Of a DNA stretch of 64,000 bases, positions 44,618 through 58,627 are shown one piece after another (the stretch's first letter is position 1; every line of letters starts with the position of its first letter). This DNA is from Bagarius yarrelli (lineage: Eukaryota > Chordata > Actinopteri > Siluriformes > Sisoridae): contig VCAZ01000038.1 of the NCBI GenBank assembly GCA_005784505.1, forward strand, positions 1,027,898 through 1,091,897. Direction: 5' to 3'. Under the pieces are notes generated by a model. It was not told the origin of the DNA and ran no database searches. It saw only the letters and a program-made list of their open reading frames with translations. The translations under genes and the position numbers were made by a program.

Positions 44618-44773
44618 ATGGCGCCGCTCTTGGTCCCGGTATGGTGCGGGTTCCATATTCAGAGACGAAACTTAGCGCTTCTCCTTCAGAGGTCCTGCTT
44701 TTATCATGGCTGGAGTTATAACAGAAGAAGCGGCGGTGGAGAATTTAAAAGGAAACACAGGAGTTCATATGAG
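44618..44773 (+). CDS. abcb7: abcb7 exon 1, mitochondrial presequence
   Basis: Begins MAPLLVPVWCGFHIQRRNLA and ends RSSYE before donor gtacga. It is basic (many Arg, three Lys), which fits a cleavable matrix-targeting signal. The sequence is not conserved with human, as usual for presequences. The call rests on position, phase 0 and promoter context. Confidence 0.85.
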
Positions 44774-47700
44774 GTACGAAGCTAACGAAGAGCTAACTTG
44801 CTAAGTAATAACAAGGACAGTGTGTTAGCTGGGCTAATGTTAACACTTAGCTGGTAGTTTTTAAGATCCGTGTTAATAAATAAACTTTATTTTATTTTAA
44901 AATGGCTATAAATTTATTTTGTACTAGCTGAGGATTTCCCCCCAACTTTCTAACGCTTTATTATCAAGTCTTATAATAATTATATCAATAAGTTTAAATA
45001 CCTGTCACACAATGACAATTTTATATCACTTTAATCCACAAAAAAAGCTTGTCCTGATTTCAAAATGTCTTTTGTGAAATTCCATAATGGACAAAGTGTC
45101 TCCTGATGACCTCAGGACAGTTAATCAACAACAACTTCCCATCCTTTCCACTAGTGGTAGCTCTGTGATCAGGATTGCTTATCGGAAGATTGTGAGTTCG
45201 AATCCCAAAATAACGAAACTGACCAAAGCAGGGCACGTAACCTGTAATAATAATAACAGCTACATAAACTGTTCTATTTGCCCCTTTTAAGTCAGTAGTC
45301 AAATTGCGTCTTTTGTCTTTATTTCCTTCCTGTTCCGGTCTTACGCCCTTATAATTGGTCAGTGACTGCTGGGACAATTCACAGAGTAAGAATTTCATCA
45401 TTGTAATATTTGTTCCATTAAATTGTATTAATTTATTCCCAACAGTTTGTTCTCTTCATTCCGTAATGTTTCTCTTACTGCACTTGCTTCCAGTACGTGT
45501 ATGTGGATGTTCGATTTTCTGTCCAATCAGATTTCAGTTTCTATGTGTTGCCATGTTAATCTAATCTACCCAAAGTCTTCAGAATCAGTAGTGCTGTCCG
45601 TGGAACTTACACTATATTAGTAGTTGCAGATTGCTAATTGGTTAAAGACTGTTTCTTTAACCAATCAAATTTTTTAACCCGCCCTAGCTGGCGTGCGATG
45701 ACATCAGCATTTTTCCATCTTCGTCTATACAGTTTTTTAAATTAGAATTTTTACGCCCACAATGGCTGACAGAGGAGAAGAAAGAAAGAAACGGACTTGG
45801 TCTCAGACATACTTAAAAAATACGGAATTTTCCAGAAAAGACATTGTGAGGAGAGTTCGGCTAACCCTGAAGATAACTAGCTTGTTCTCCTCTGACCAGA
45901 CAGACCAGCAGGATATTCCATGCAAGGTCATCACTGGGAAAGTGGTGTTCCTGGTCCTGAGCAGTGTTGGGTAGTTTGATTTGATTTGACATACGAGTAA
46001 TTTGAGTTACGAGCTCCGTCACGGAACGATATTAAACTCGTAACCTAACGTACCCCTGTTGGAAAAGAAAGCCTTCAGAATCAGTAGTCCTGCCCATGGA
46101 ACTTTATAAGTAGAAATAGTGGCATATTGTAGAACTATATAAACTATATTAGTAGTGGCAGATTGATTATTGGTTATATAGACTGTTTTCTTAACCAATC
46201 GAATTTTTAAACCCGCCCTCCGAGACCCGCTAGCTGGCGTGTGATGACTTTTGTGTGATGAGCGTTTTTTCTATCCTCTGATGGGTTGATCAGAGTAAAT
46301 TTTTTACAGACTAGCAAAACTCGTCTGTGCAGTTGAATTAAAATTTTTTACGCCCACAACAGCTGACGGAGGAGGAAAAATTGGACTTGGTAAAAGGTGG
46401 ATTTTTTTAAAAGATAGCTAGCTTGTTTTCCTCTAAACAGACAGACCAGCAGGTTTATTGCATAATGCAGCAAAGTTTCTGTAGTCTTGTCTGGATGGCC
46501 GTCTAGAAGACAAGGTCATCACTGGGAGGGAAACTGCCTCCGGGGCTTATTGTCCTCTAGGTGCTAATCCACCAACTAGGCTATATACAGACTGGATCTG
46601 ACTTATGTTGGTGTGTGTAACTGCCTTCTACTTATGATATACAAGTACGTTGTATGTTGTTGATGGTGTTACTGGTTCCGGGTTGACCCGATAACCGATA
46701 ATAAAAATGTCTAAGTTTGTGTGTATGTGTAAGCCAGGTTAAAGAGATGGGTCTCCCGAACATTGTTGGGTAATTTATTTGCTTCGACATACGAGTAATT
46801 AGAGTTATGAGCTCCATCATGGAACGAATTAAACTCGTAACTCAACAGGCACCCCTGTTGGAAAAGTAAGATCGTTCCTAGATTCTCTGATGCAAATATG
46901 GTGGTGGTGGTGGTGGTGGGTGGTGGTGGTTGGGGGGGGGGGGGGGCGTTCTGTAAAACAAACATGCTTAATGTGGCAACGCTGCTGGAGCACAACGATG
47001 GATGTTTAAATAGAGTTAATTACCCAAACTGAATAAACAGTCATAACTTCAGTGTCCAATGTCCAAGTCATTTATCTAGTCTGCCATGTCACATAGGACG
47101 TTATACAGGGTTCAACCCTTGCGTGGGTTCACATCAGCTGTAACACTTTCACTTGCAGAACTAAATGATTTAAAGTTAGTAGTCGTAGTCGTTCGTGTAA
47201 CATTAACTCGAAGTCCTATTTAGTGATGTTTTAAATGTGTGTGTGTGCGAGTGAGTAAACGTCCACTGTAAGATATGAGATATAAAATAAGGAAGAAATG
47301 CGACACTTTCCGTTCTGTCCGAAATCGCATTTCAGTAAGTATGCACTTCCTGACCGTTAAACAAGTACGTTATTATGGTATGGTATGGTATTGGCTAGCA
47401 TAAATAAAGTTCAGACATTTTAAATCCACCATTTTGATCTAGTCGCTTGACGTATAACATCCCAGCAGCGCAAATTTAGTGTTGGTTGATGTTAAACAAG
47501 TGTAATGTAACTACAATGATTTTTTTTCTTTACGCTACTTATGACGAGTCACGTCTCCTGTGACCTCATGGGATTGTAAAGTGTACTTCAAATTCCGGAC
47601 GGGAGCAGTAGGTCATATGGGAACATTTTGCGCGCTAATTTGGATACTAAAGATTCGGACATACTACTCGCCTCACATACATAGTTTTGGCTACTGTAAA

Positions 47701-50700
47701 TTATGGAGGTTTTATGCGATTTCGGACAGGCCCAGGTCTGTGTTTAGGAGCTGTCATAGTCTGTGATTGGTTGTGGTATTCGGCGAAATGTTGAAAGTAA
47801 TGGTTAGTGATTAGCTGAAAAACTGTTGTGTAGATTAGCTGTTGGAGAAACTGTAATGGTCAGTGATTGGATTAGTTGTTGAAAAAATTGTTATGGTCAG
47901 TGATTAGCTGTTGGAGAAACTGTAATGGTCAGTAATTAGCTGTTAGAAACTGTAACGGTCAGTGATTGGCTGTTGAAAAATTGTTATGGTCAGTGATTAG
48001 CTGTTGGGAAACTGTAACGGTCAGTGATTAGCTGGTGGGAACTGTAACGGTCAGTGATTAGCTGTCGGAAAATTGTAATAATCAGTGATTAGCTGTTGGG
48101 AAACTGAAACAATCAGTGATTGGCTGTTGGAAAATTATGGTCAGTGATTAGCTGTTGGAAAATTGTTATGGTCAGTGATTGGCTGTTGGGAACTGTAACG
48201 GTCAGTGATTGGCTGTTGGAAAATTGTAATGGTCAGTGATTAGCTGTTGGGAAATTGTTATGGTCAGTGATTGGCTGTTGGGAAATTGTTATGGTCAGTT
48301 ATTAGCTGTTGGGAAATTGTTATGGTCAGTGATTGGCTGTTGGGAACTGTAATGGTCAGTGATTGGCTGTTGGGAACTGTAACGGTCAGTGATTGGCTGT
48401 TGGAAAGTTGTTATGGTCAGTGATTGGCTGTTGGGAACTGTAATAGTTAGTAATTGGCTGTTGGAAAATTGTTTATGGTCAGTGATTGGCTGTTGGGAAA
48501 CTGTAACGGTCAGTGATTGGCTGTTGGGAAACTGTAACGGTCAGTGATTGGCTGTTGGGAAACTGTAACGGTCAGTGATTGGCTGTTGGAGAATTGTAGT
48601 TTTCAGTGATTAGCGGTTGGGAAACTGTAACGGTCAGTGATTGGCTGTTGGGAAACTGTAACGGTAAAAATCGATGATATAATAATTATGAAATTGACCG
48701 TCCTACATTTTCATCATTTATGCTTTTGGTTTTAGGCTAACATTCTATTGCTTCTGTTCCGTAAAAATGTTAAAATAAAGTATTTGCTGTAGCCGTGTAC
48801 ATCATAACATTTACTTTATAAAGTTAACCCAGGTTCCCCGAACAGTGCTTTGGTTGGATTACTTAATTGCTGCCTTTTATAGAACAAACCCAGCAGAAAA
48901 AGATTAGAGTAATTTTGCAGCATTCATTCAGCAAAGAGGGATCAGCCGAGGGGTGACTTGTTGATTATAGCAGAGAAGCCAAAAGAAAAAAGTCCCTGTT
49001 TTCAATATACCCTAAACTTATAGTTGTGCTTTACTACAACACCTTGTCATGGAGTATGTGCAGCTAGCTTTAGCCCATCGTAGCATCGTGTCACACGTCG
49101 GCAGCGCCCAAAGCAAATGTTTGTCACATTATGTGACTTGTGCCTCGCCGAGATAAGGCTGCACAGGCATTCCCTCCCTCCACAAGCGAGATTAGGTAGC
49201 CCCGACCCTCGCCGGCACTTAGTGAGTAATGACTGGCTGTGCATCTGCAGATTATCAGCACTCAGCCTGGCGCAGAAAGCCGAACACGGTCACTTTTACA
49301 GCACTCAAGTGGCTTTCTCATACTGTTTTAACAGACGCTTATTGATCGGTCCTTGACTTCCCTCTCCGTTGGTTCGGAGTCATTGCCGTTCCCAGTGCTC
49401 TTTTAGCTCGGTGCAGGTTCGTTAGGTAAGCCGGTGCAACACAGATGGATGAAGATTTAGCCTCACCTCAGTGTTCAGGAGCAGAACTTAATGATGATGT
49501 TTTCTTTCGAAACACTGCCGACGGTCACTGTGGCATTTAACAGACACCCTTATATCGTGGGCTCGAGGGTCTTTGGGTGCTGTACTGTTACAACATTTCT
49601 TTATTAGAACTAAAACTTGTTGTACACCGCAAGATTTAGACCCACAATTCCATCCATCTATTGTCCCTAATCCCATTTAATCCTCATCAGGGACATGGGG
49701 TTCTGCTGGAGTCTATCCCAGCTGTTGTTATGAAAAAGACAGGGGTCACCCTGGACATTACAGACAAACAACTACACACACACACATATAAACACACTCG
49801 CTTTCACTCCAACGGGCAATTTAGAATCACCAATCAATCTAACATACCTGTTTTTGGACTATGAGGGAAAACCGGAGTAAAATCACGGGGAGAACATATA
49901 AACTCCGTACAGAAAGACCTCTGCAGGGGATACGAACCTGGAACCTTCTTGCTGTAAGGCAACAGTGCTAAACATTTACATTTACAGCATTTGGCAGACG
50001 CTCTTATCCAGGGCGACTTACATTTATCTCATTTATACAACTTAAGCAGTTGGGGGTTAAGGGCCTTGCCCAGGGGCCCAGCAGTGGTGGTACAACTGCT
50101 GCACAGTTATTATAGTTAAAAAATGCACAACTGTATAATTAAACAGAAGTTAATTCATGTTAAATGGGATTTAAAAGAATAAACATGTAATTTTTATCTC
50201 TCTTTTTTTTAATTATTCTTTTATTGTTTTGTTTTCTTGCTTTTGTACAATTTAAGAGACTTAAAACAACCGAGAAGGAGTCATGCGGCTGAACATTCAG
50301 CTTGATGTTAAACATGCGAAACAGGATGGATATTCTAAGCAGTGACTCACTATCCAATCAGGGTTGATGACAACACAAATACACTAATATGAAATGTACA
50401 CACGGGGTTAAAGAATGTACAGTTTATATAGCCTGGATTAAAAGGGTAACCTGGGGTAATATATGCAGTTAAACAAGGTAGCCCGGGAGTTTATATTGAA
50501 CTTTATATTACTCTTTATCATTTATTTTCGAAAATCAGCCACCAAATATCGACACTATAGTCTGTAAGCTTTCAAATGATATTATATAGTTTGTCAATAT
50601 TACTTTAGGTTAAGACTAAGGTACTGTATAAACAGTTAAGGGGTTACCGCGTTCTAAGCAAACCACATTTAATGGTTCAAAATTTATCACCAGGCTGTAA

Positions 50701-51143
50701 GTAGACCTGGTATCCTATATAACCGAGACAACTTTCGCAAATATATATCACAAATTATCACTAGACAGATAGCGCTTTAATCAATCGTGTAAAATAAAAA
50801 CATCCTTTTCTGCCTTCTGTTCATCTTGAGCAGTCCCTTAAATACATGGCTATGGGGGTAGAATTGTTGCATTGCATGTATGTGACACCATCAATAACTT
50901 AAAAATCACCCCATTAGTAACTCAACCCCAAGGCAGTTTAGGTGTCCAATCGGAGTCGGTGATAATTTTCAACAGTCCGAATTAATCCATCATAAAGAAT
51001 GTCCCACACAACTCCGGGGTACGAACAAAGCCCTCCTTAAATGAATCGATACGTTTTTGTAAGAAAAACACCCATTTGTAAAACTTAACCAGTGATAAGT
51101 GGCAAACCTATATATTCTTCTTTTAGACAAATCCAATCGAAGT

Positions 51144-51177
<34 letters not shown>

Positions 51178-54100
51178 TAAAAAAAAAAAAAAAAAAAAGT
51201 CAGTGTTCATTTTCAACAAGTCCAAATGAAGTCATAAATAGTGCATTAATTCATCATTAAAAAATACCCCACACAACTTCGGGGGGTGAACAAAGACCTC
51301 CTAAAGTGAATTAGGAGATAAATTGGTGATAAGTGGCGAACGTATGCCTGTATAATGTAAATTAGTGTATCTTTGGTATATAAAAGAATAGGCTTAGCAA
51401 TTGTCCAAGCCCTCTGTGAACCAGTGAGCATTTCACATATGCTTAAATGTTTTGTGGATTCCATTCCCAGCTCCACCAAGCTACCACTGTTGGCCCCCTG
51501 AGCAAGGCCCTTAACCCCCAATTGCTCAGTTGCATCAAAGAGATAAGTGTAAGTCGCTCTGGATAAGGACGTCTGCCAAAATGCCGTCAATGTAAATGTT
51601 TTGTTGTCCTCTCGTTTCCAATTGATCCAAAATGAACGATTTAAGAGTCAGTTGTGTGTTTAAACACTCTGCTAACAGCAGCAGTGCTTACACAGCAGAT
51701 ACAGGTCTGTAAAAGTGGCCAGAAAGTAGAGTTCAAATTCCAGAGTAGGGTTAGGGTACCCTTTGTACCACACGAGCCCTGATTGGTTGTTGGGAAACCG
51801 TAATGGTTCGCAGTTAGTAGTTGTTAATGATAAATATTCTGGGCCGAAACAGAAAATTCAGGATGCTGAAAACAGAAACTTCAACCCACCGGATTCAAAC
51901 CCCAACCAGCGCCTGAAACCTCACCTGAGAATTAACCAATACACCAATCCATCCCTCAGCCTATTTATACTCAAACCCTTCACTCACTTACTCACTGTCT
52001 GTTCTCATACGTTTTATGTAAAGTGAGGGGGGAAAAAATCTCTTGATTCCCTACGTTCGCCTACTAACCAAGAAATTATTAGTCTATAGTATAATAACAA
52101 AATAATAACAAATTATAGACAGAATTATAACAAAAATATCCATTTGGTTTGCATTTTAAGGAGCGAAATAATTATTTGACCCCTTTTGCAAAACAAGACT
52201 TGCTAATTGGTGGCAAAATACTTGTTGGCAATTGCGGACGTTCTTGTAGTTGGCCACCAGGTTTGCACGCATCTGAGGAGGGGTTTCAAGGCTAACGTTT
52301 GGCAACTCGAACCCACAGCTCCTCCCACTGATTTTCTATGGGGTTAGGGTCTAAAGACCACTAGTATGTACAATAATTAAAATATTATAGTTCTATACAG
52401 AATAACATTACGCATATATTAAGACCTGAATTTTCTATTAATTTATTTTGCATTTATAAATATTGTTGTGACTCTGGAGTGTGATTTGTTTTCAATTCAC
52501 CTACAGAACCAACCATCAACATTATTCTTAACTACCTGCTTGAGTTTGATATAAAAATAATATTAATTACATTATAAACATTTTTAAAAAATTTTTTAAA
52601 GGGAAATGGTCACCTAGAGAAAGTGAGCTGTAGACTCTAAAGCATGTAGAAGTGTGTTGGCATGTGTTTAAAAATGCTCTTTAACTAGTGTGCTCTTTAA
52701 TTAACCTTTTGTCAGGGATTCTTGTTACTAGGCAAGCATCTATGTGTGTGCTATAAATACAGGTTGCATAGACACAAGTTTGTTCTTTCAGATCATGCAG
52801 GAACAAACTGTATAATACAGTTACAGATCGACCGATTTATCAGTTTTTGCCGATCAATCGGCACCGGTAGGTGATTCCCGGAAATATCGATATCGGCAAC
52901 ATCCCCCACGGATATCGTATGTTGCTACATGCGGCTGACAGGGGGCCTGTTTTCATTATATTGTGCCAAATCCAACATATTTATCGTCTCTAGACGCAAA
53001 AATGTTTAGGATCACGGTGCAGTAACAGAGCTGGCATTTCAGATAAACATTTATCGAAACAGATATTTTGCTATTTTTAATTTGGTAAAAAAATCAAGTG
53101 TCCTGAGGTAGAAGCAAATAAAGTTTGAGACTATATTTTGATAAATCTTTTTCTCCTTTCGGCTGTTCACTTTTAGGGGTCATCAAAGCGGATCATTTGT
53201 CTCCACCTAACCCTATTCTCTACATCCTCTTCACTCACACCCACTAACTTCATGTCCTCATTTATCATATCCCTATACCTCCACTTTGGTCTTCCTCTTC
53301 ACCTCCTGTCTGGTAGCTTAATTTCTAACATCCTCCTACCAATATATTCACTATCCCTCCTCTGTACATGTCCAAACCACCTTAACCTATCTTCCCTGAC
53401 TTTCTTCACCAAAACATCTAACATGAGTCGTGTCCCTAATGATCTTGTTCCTAATTCTGTCCAACCTCATTACTCCCAAAGAAAACCTCAACATCTTCAG
53501 CTCTGCTACTTCCAGCTCCACCACCTGTCTCTTCCTCAGTGCCACTGTCTCTAAACCATACATCATAGCTGGTCTTACCACTGTCTCTAAACCATACATC
53601 ATAGCTGGTCTCACCACTGTCTCTAAACCATACATCATAGCTGGTCTTACCACTGTCTCTAAACCATACATCATAGCTGGTCTTACCACTGTCTCTAAAC
53701 CATACATCATAGCTGGTCTCACCACTGTCTCTAAACCATACATCATAGCTGTCTCACCACTGTCTCTAAACCATACATCATAGCTGGTCTCACCACTGTC
53801 TCTAAACCATACATCATAGCTGTTCTCACCACTGTCTCTAAAACATACATCGTAGCTGTCTCACCACTGTCTCTAAACCATACATCATAGCTAGTCTCAC
53901 CACTGTCTCTAAACCATTCATCATAGCTGGTCTCACCACTGTATCTTAACCATACATCATAGCTGGTCTTACCACTGTCTCTAAATCATACATCATAGCT
54001 GTCTGACCACCAGCTCTTAACCATACATCATAGCTATTCTCACCACTGTCTCTAAACCACACATCACAGCTGGTCTCACCACTGTCTCTAAACCATACAT

Positions 54101-57100
54101 CATAGCTGGTCTTACCACTGTCTCTAAACCATACATCATAGCTGGTCTCACCACTGTCTCTAAACCATACATCATAGCTGGTCTCACCACTGTCTCTAAA
54201 CCATACATCATAGCTGTCTCACCACTGTCTCTAAACCATACATCATAGCTGGTCTCAGCACTGTCTTGTACACCTTCCCCTTAATTCTAGCTGATATTCT
54301 CCTGTCACACATCACGCTTGACACGTTTTTCCACCCATTCCAACCCGCCTGTGCTCACTACTCTACCTCTTTTACACATTCTCCATTGCTCTGGGCTGTC
54401 GACCCCAAGTATTTAAACTCCTATACCTTCTTTACCTTTTTCACCCTGTAATCTCACCGTTCCACTTCCCTCCCTTTCATTCAAACACATATATCCTGTC
54501 TGACTTTCATTCCTCTTCTCTCCAGAGCAAACCTCCACCTCTCCGGGTTTTCCTCTACCTGCTCCCTGCTCTCACTACAGATCACAATATCATCTGCAAA
54601 CATCATCGTCCAAGGAGATTCCTGTCTCACCTCGTACTACAATGATGATAAATCTGTATAATAAATAAATAAAATGAAATGGTATGAAATAAATAAAGAT
54701 TTTGACATTTTTATAAGTTACTGTTTATAGGCACTGTGTGATGCGGACAGAACTTTTTATATAAATTCTTTAAGAAATATAAATTAAGCAAACATTTCTA
54801 AATCGGAAAATTGGCCGCGTGCCACGTCTTCTATTCCAGGCGGTTGGTCTCACCATCAACTTCAACAAATTGCTATTCAGCTCCATTTCAAGGTTCTCTT
54901 CAGTCTTTCCTCTTCTCTTTGTACGCGCTCTCCCTCCTCTCTTCTTTCTCTTTCTCTTGCACGAGCTCTCTATTTTCACTCGCTCGCTCGCTCTTTCTTC
55001 TGTTTCTATCTCTCTCTCTTTCTCTCTCTCTCTGTCTTCTCTATTTGTGCTCTCTCTCTCTCTCCTCTTTTCTCTCTCTTCCCTTCTCTCTTTCTCTTTC
55101 TCTTTGTTTCTCTCTCTCCTGTTTCTATCTCTCTCTCTCTCTTTGTGCTCTCTGTCTCTCTCGCTCTCTCTTGCTTTCTTTCTCCTGCGCTCTCTCTCTC
55201 TCCTCTCTCTCTTGCTCTTTCTTTGCACACACTCATCTCTTCTCTCTTTTGCACACACGCACACGCTCTCTCTCTCTCTCTCTCTCTCTCCCTCCCTCCT
55301 CTCTTCTCGCTCTGTCTTTCTTCTCTCTTTGCGCCTGCTCCCCCCTCTCTCTTCTTTTTCTTTCTCTCGCACGAGCTCTCTATTTTCTCTCTCTTTCTCT
55401 GTCTCTCTTTTGTTTCTCTCTGTATCTCTTTCTTTTTTTTGTTTCTGTCTCTCTCTTTCTCACCCTCTGTGTCTGCAGGGATTTCTGACTGGAAGCTCCA
55501 CCCACTAGTGTCATAGGTTCCCTTGTTCGTGATGCTCGTTCACCTTTCATCATGTTTCTGTAATGACCTCTCAGTATGTCCTACAGGCAGTGTTAGGCTT
55601 ACGTTATGCTGTACATAAGTTAGCTAAATTTCATGTTGCTGTTTGCACGGTATCAAAAGTCTTTCGTGCTACGCTAACGGTATATACCGTCCTACCGCCC
55701 AGCCCGATTGCAGGGGTTTAGTCCGTTCTGGAAAGTCTTCAACCATATGGCTGTTAGTGCCTTTCTCCTGTGTGGTACTTGTATGCTTAAGTTTGACCTT
55801 TTCCCCAGCTTGTTGCTCGATTTAATAGCTGTGTGCTTCCTGGGTCACTGGTGGGCTGTTTGGAAATGAATAAAACATCTCTAAACTGAAACTAGTGTCT
55901 TTTCCACCCACCCAAAGTGTGAGACGTTTCAGTACCGAATTATGTGTGTGTGTGTTTACTAGCATTCAGCTAGAACTCTCAGACTAGCCGTTGAAAGAGT
56001 TGTTACTTTTCGCTTGGTACATTATAGGTCAGACCTGAAGCTCTTATTCTGTCAAAATGATTTTCTCAGAAGACCAGACGAGCAAATAAGCTGCAGGTAC
56101 AAGGGTCAGCAGGCGTTTGGGTAAAAATCACCTCGGAGCCATTAAAGACAACTTCTTTATTTTATTTTTTTGCTTATTTATTTATTTTTTTCTTGTGAAC
56201 AAGGTATCATTTTTCTATCAACAGTCCAAAAAAAAAACCATGACACACTTACACTTACATTATTTGGACAAAATCTGTAATAATTATTGCTTGCAATTAA
56301 TCAAAATGAGTTAAGTCCTAACTACCATGCTTTATTATAGGACGTAAATAAAATATTTTATTGGCCTACAACAGGGGGTCGGCAACCCGCAGCCCCGGAG
56401 GCTCTTTCATCCTCTAAAAAAATAAAGCAAATAATTAGTATTTAATGTACATTTATTTTGCTTTAGGTTGTTCGTTTTTTTTGTTTTTTTTATAATTCAG
56501 AATTCGAAGACGATGCTTATTCATCTTCTATACCGTATTATTCCCTAATTGGGATCTGCTGGAGTCTATCCCAGCCGTCTCTGAAAGGGCGAAAGGCAGG
56601 AGGGGGACAACCTGGACAGGTCGCCAGTCCATCGCAGGGCCACACACACTCACACTCACTCCTATGGGCAATTTGGAATCACTTATCAATCTAACATACA
56701 TGTTTTTGGACTGTGGGAGGAAACCGAAGAACCCGGAGTAAGCCCACGCAAGCATAGAGAGAACATGCAAACTCCATACGGAAAGGCCCTTTCGAACCCG
56801 GGCCTTCTTGCTGTGAGGCAACAGTGGTAACCGCTAAGCCACAGTGCTGCCCTGATGTTGTTAAATGACATTAAAATAAAATGTGTTGAATTTTTTGCCA
56901 TTCAAAACATGCGTCACAACTCCTGATATGCGACACCCGCCGGCAGGTGAAGCATGGAAACCCTGACACTTGAACCAGTCTGCATTTGAAGTCCTGTCGA
57001 CGAAGCATCCACATACGTATGTGAGCAGGTCGTCTCCAATAAAAAAAAACTATACAAAAAAAACCCAAAAAAAAACAAACAAACACCGCTCAGGCCTCAC

Positions 57101-58593
57101 AAACAACTTACAATACTGTGTGAAAAATGAAGGTGACTGATGTGAAGACGCTGTGCGATGAGGTTCCGGAGCAAAAACTAAGTAAAATTTATATTTTTGT
57201 TGCCTATTATTTTGCAAATAGAGCTGACTGCGAGCTCCGGTGCGCGCGGTAAAAAAATGACCCAGCTAACAACACTAGCGGACTAAATTTTGGTTTGCAG
57301 TTGGACTATTTACATATAAGGATGACTCAAATAAACTGATCATTTTATAAGGAAAGTATACTTCCGAGTTCAAGATGTCTCCTGTTGCATGCAGACATAA
57401 GATGTCAGTAGTTCATTGATCTTAAAAAAAATGCAACCCCTTTTTTTTTTATTTTTTTTTTATATATATACGTAGCATATATGCAGTGTTGTCTTTATTT
57501 TTGATGTCAAAAGAGCTTTGTGGCTCCAGATGTGAGTATTAAGTGAGTATTTGTTTTATTCTTCATCAAGTCAACAGATTTGTATTCTTTGTTCGTTACA
57601 GGGTCTCAATCTATCATCAACATGGACCGCCAGTCGAGCAGATAGCAATCGACACATGCTGGAAGCCATAAAAGTATGTTCAATTACCCTACATTTGTCA
57701 AAACACCCCAATAAAATAATCATCTATCTATAATAAAAAATGTTTTCATTATTAATGTTTAATCAATTGTCTTGCAGCATTTGAGGATACCAGAGAGAAC
57801 ATGCTGGCACGGTCATGCAGGAGGAGGTTTAAGTGCCGACCCCAAAAACGTGGTAACGTTTTTTTATTTTTTTATTATTATTATTTATTTTTTTTTGGGG
57901 TGCTGCTCTATACCAATCTATGACAGTCAAGGGAACCGGTGGGCATTTTTAATGAGGTTGGTTCCAGGCTGGTGCTTGTGCACCATAACCCACTATGTTA
58001 CTAACATGTGAGCTGAATCACTTGCATTGTTCTTTTTATTTATTAATTAATTTTTTTTTTAACTTTCTGACCGCTTTGTCGACAAATCGGTTAAACTCTT
58101 TGGTTGCCATTCCCCTGCTATCTTTGTATAATCTGTGGTTTTATTTTGTGTTTTTAGTTAGACTTCTTTTTTCCTTGTTGACCCGCCTGTGAGAGGGGCA
58201 TTGGACTCTTCTGTCAACCACTCCAAGGGCTTTTAACACTGGCGCTGCTTAAACCACACTCTGCGCTCCATTCTCTGACTAGTATTAACATGGGCCTCAC
58301 CATATGATAAATATCACAATATATTGCAATTAAAAATGTAAAATGAATGGTTGCGCTCCGACCACCCGGGTTCGATTCCAGCTTCTAGTTCGATTCTGGT
58401 CCCACCCTACCTTTTCTCCCCCGTTTTATCTTTCAATCATCAAAGGCAAAAAACAAAAAAAAAAAAACATTAACTAAAAATACAACAAATGCAAAGTTGG
58501 AGGCGCCCTTATTTTTGCATTATCGACCAATTTTAAACACACTAAAGGTTTTAATCAAATATTAGCATCAATGTAAATTAGTTTAAAATAATT

Positions 58594-58627
<34 letters not shown>

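Noticed and set aside
45762..45974. A real 70-aa gene MADRGEERKKRTW
   Set aside because: It lies inside a locally duplicated dispersed repeat; the second copy has stops and shifts.
47763..48665. CRISPR-like array
   Set aside because: The units are contiguous with no unique spacers; it is a minisatellite in a vertebrate intron.
53387..53783. A repeat protein with MMYGLETVVRPA units
   Set aside because: It is part of a dead LINE with stops and frameshifts on both sides of the array.
54770..55516. 200-229-codon frames on both strands (Arg/Glu-rich and Ser/Leu-rich)
   Set aside because: Low-complexity product of the CT tract; open in several frames with no splice or homology support.
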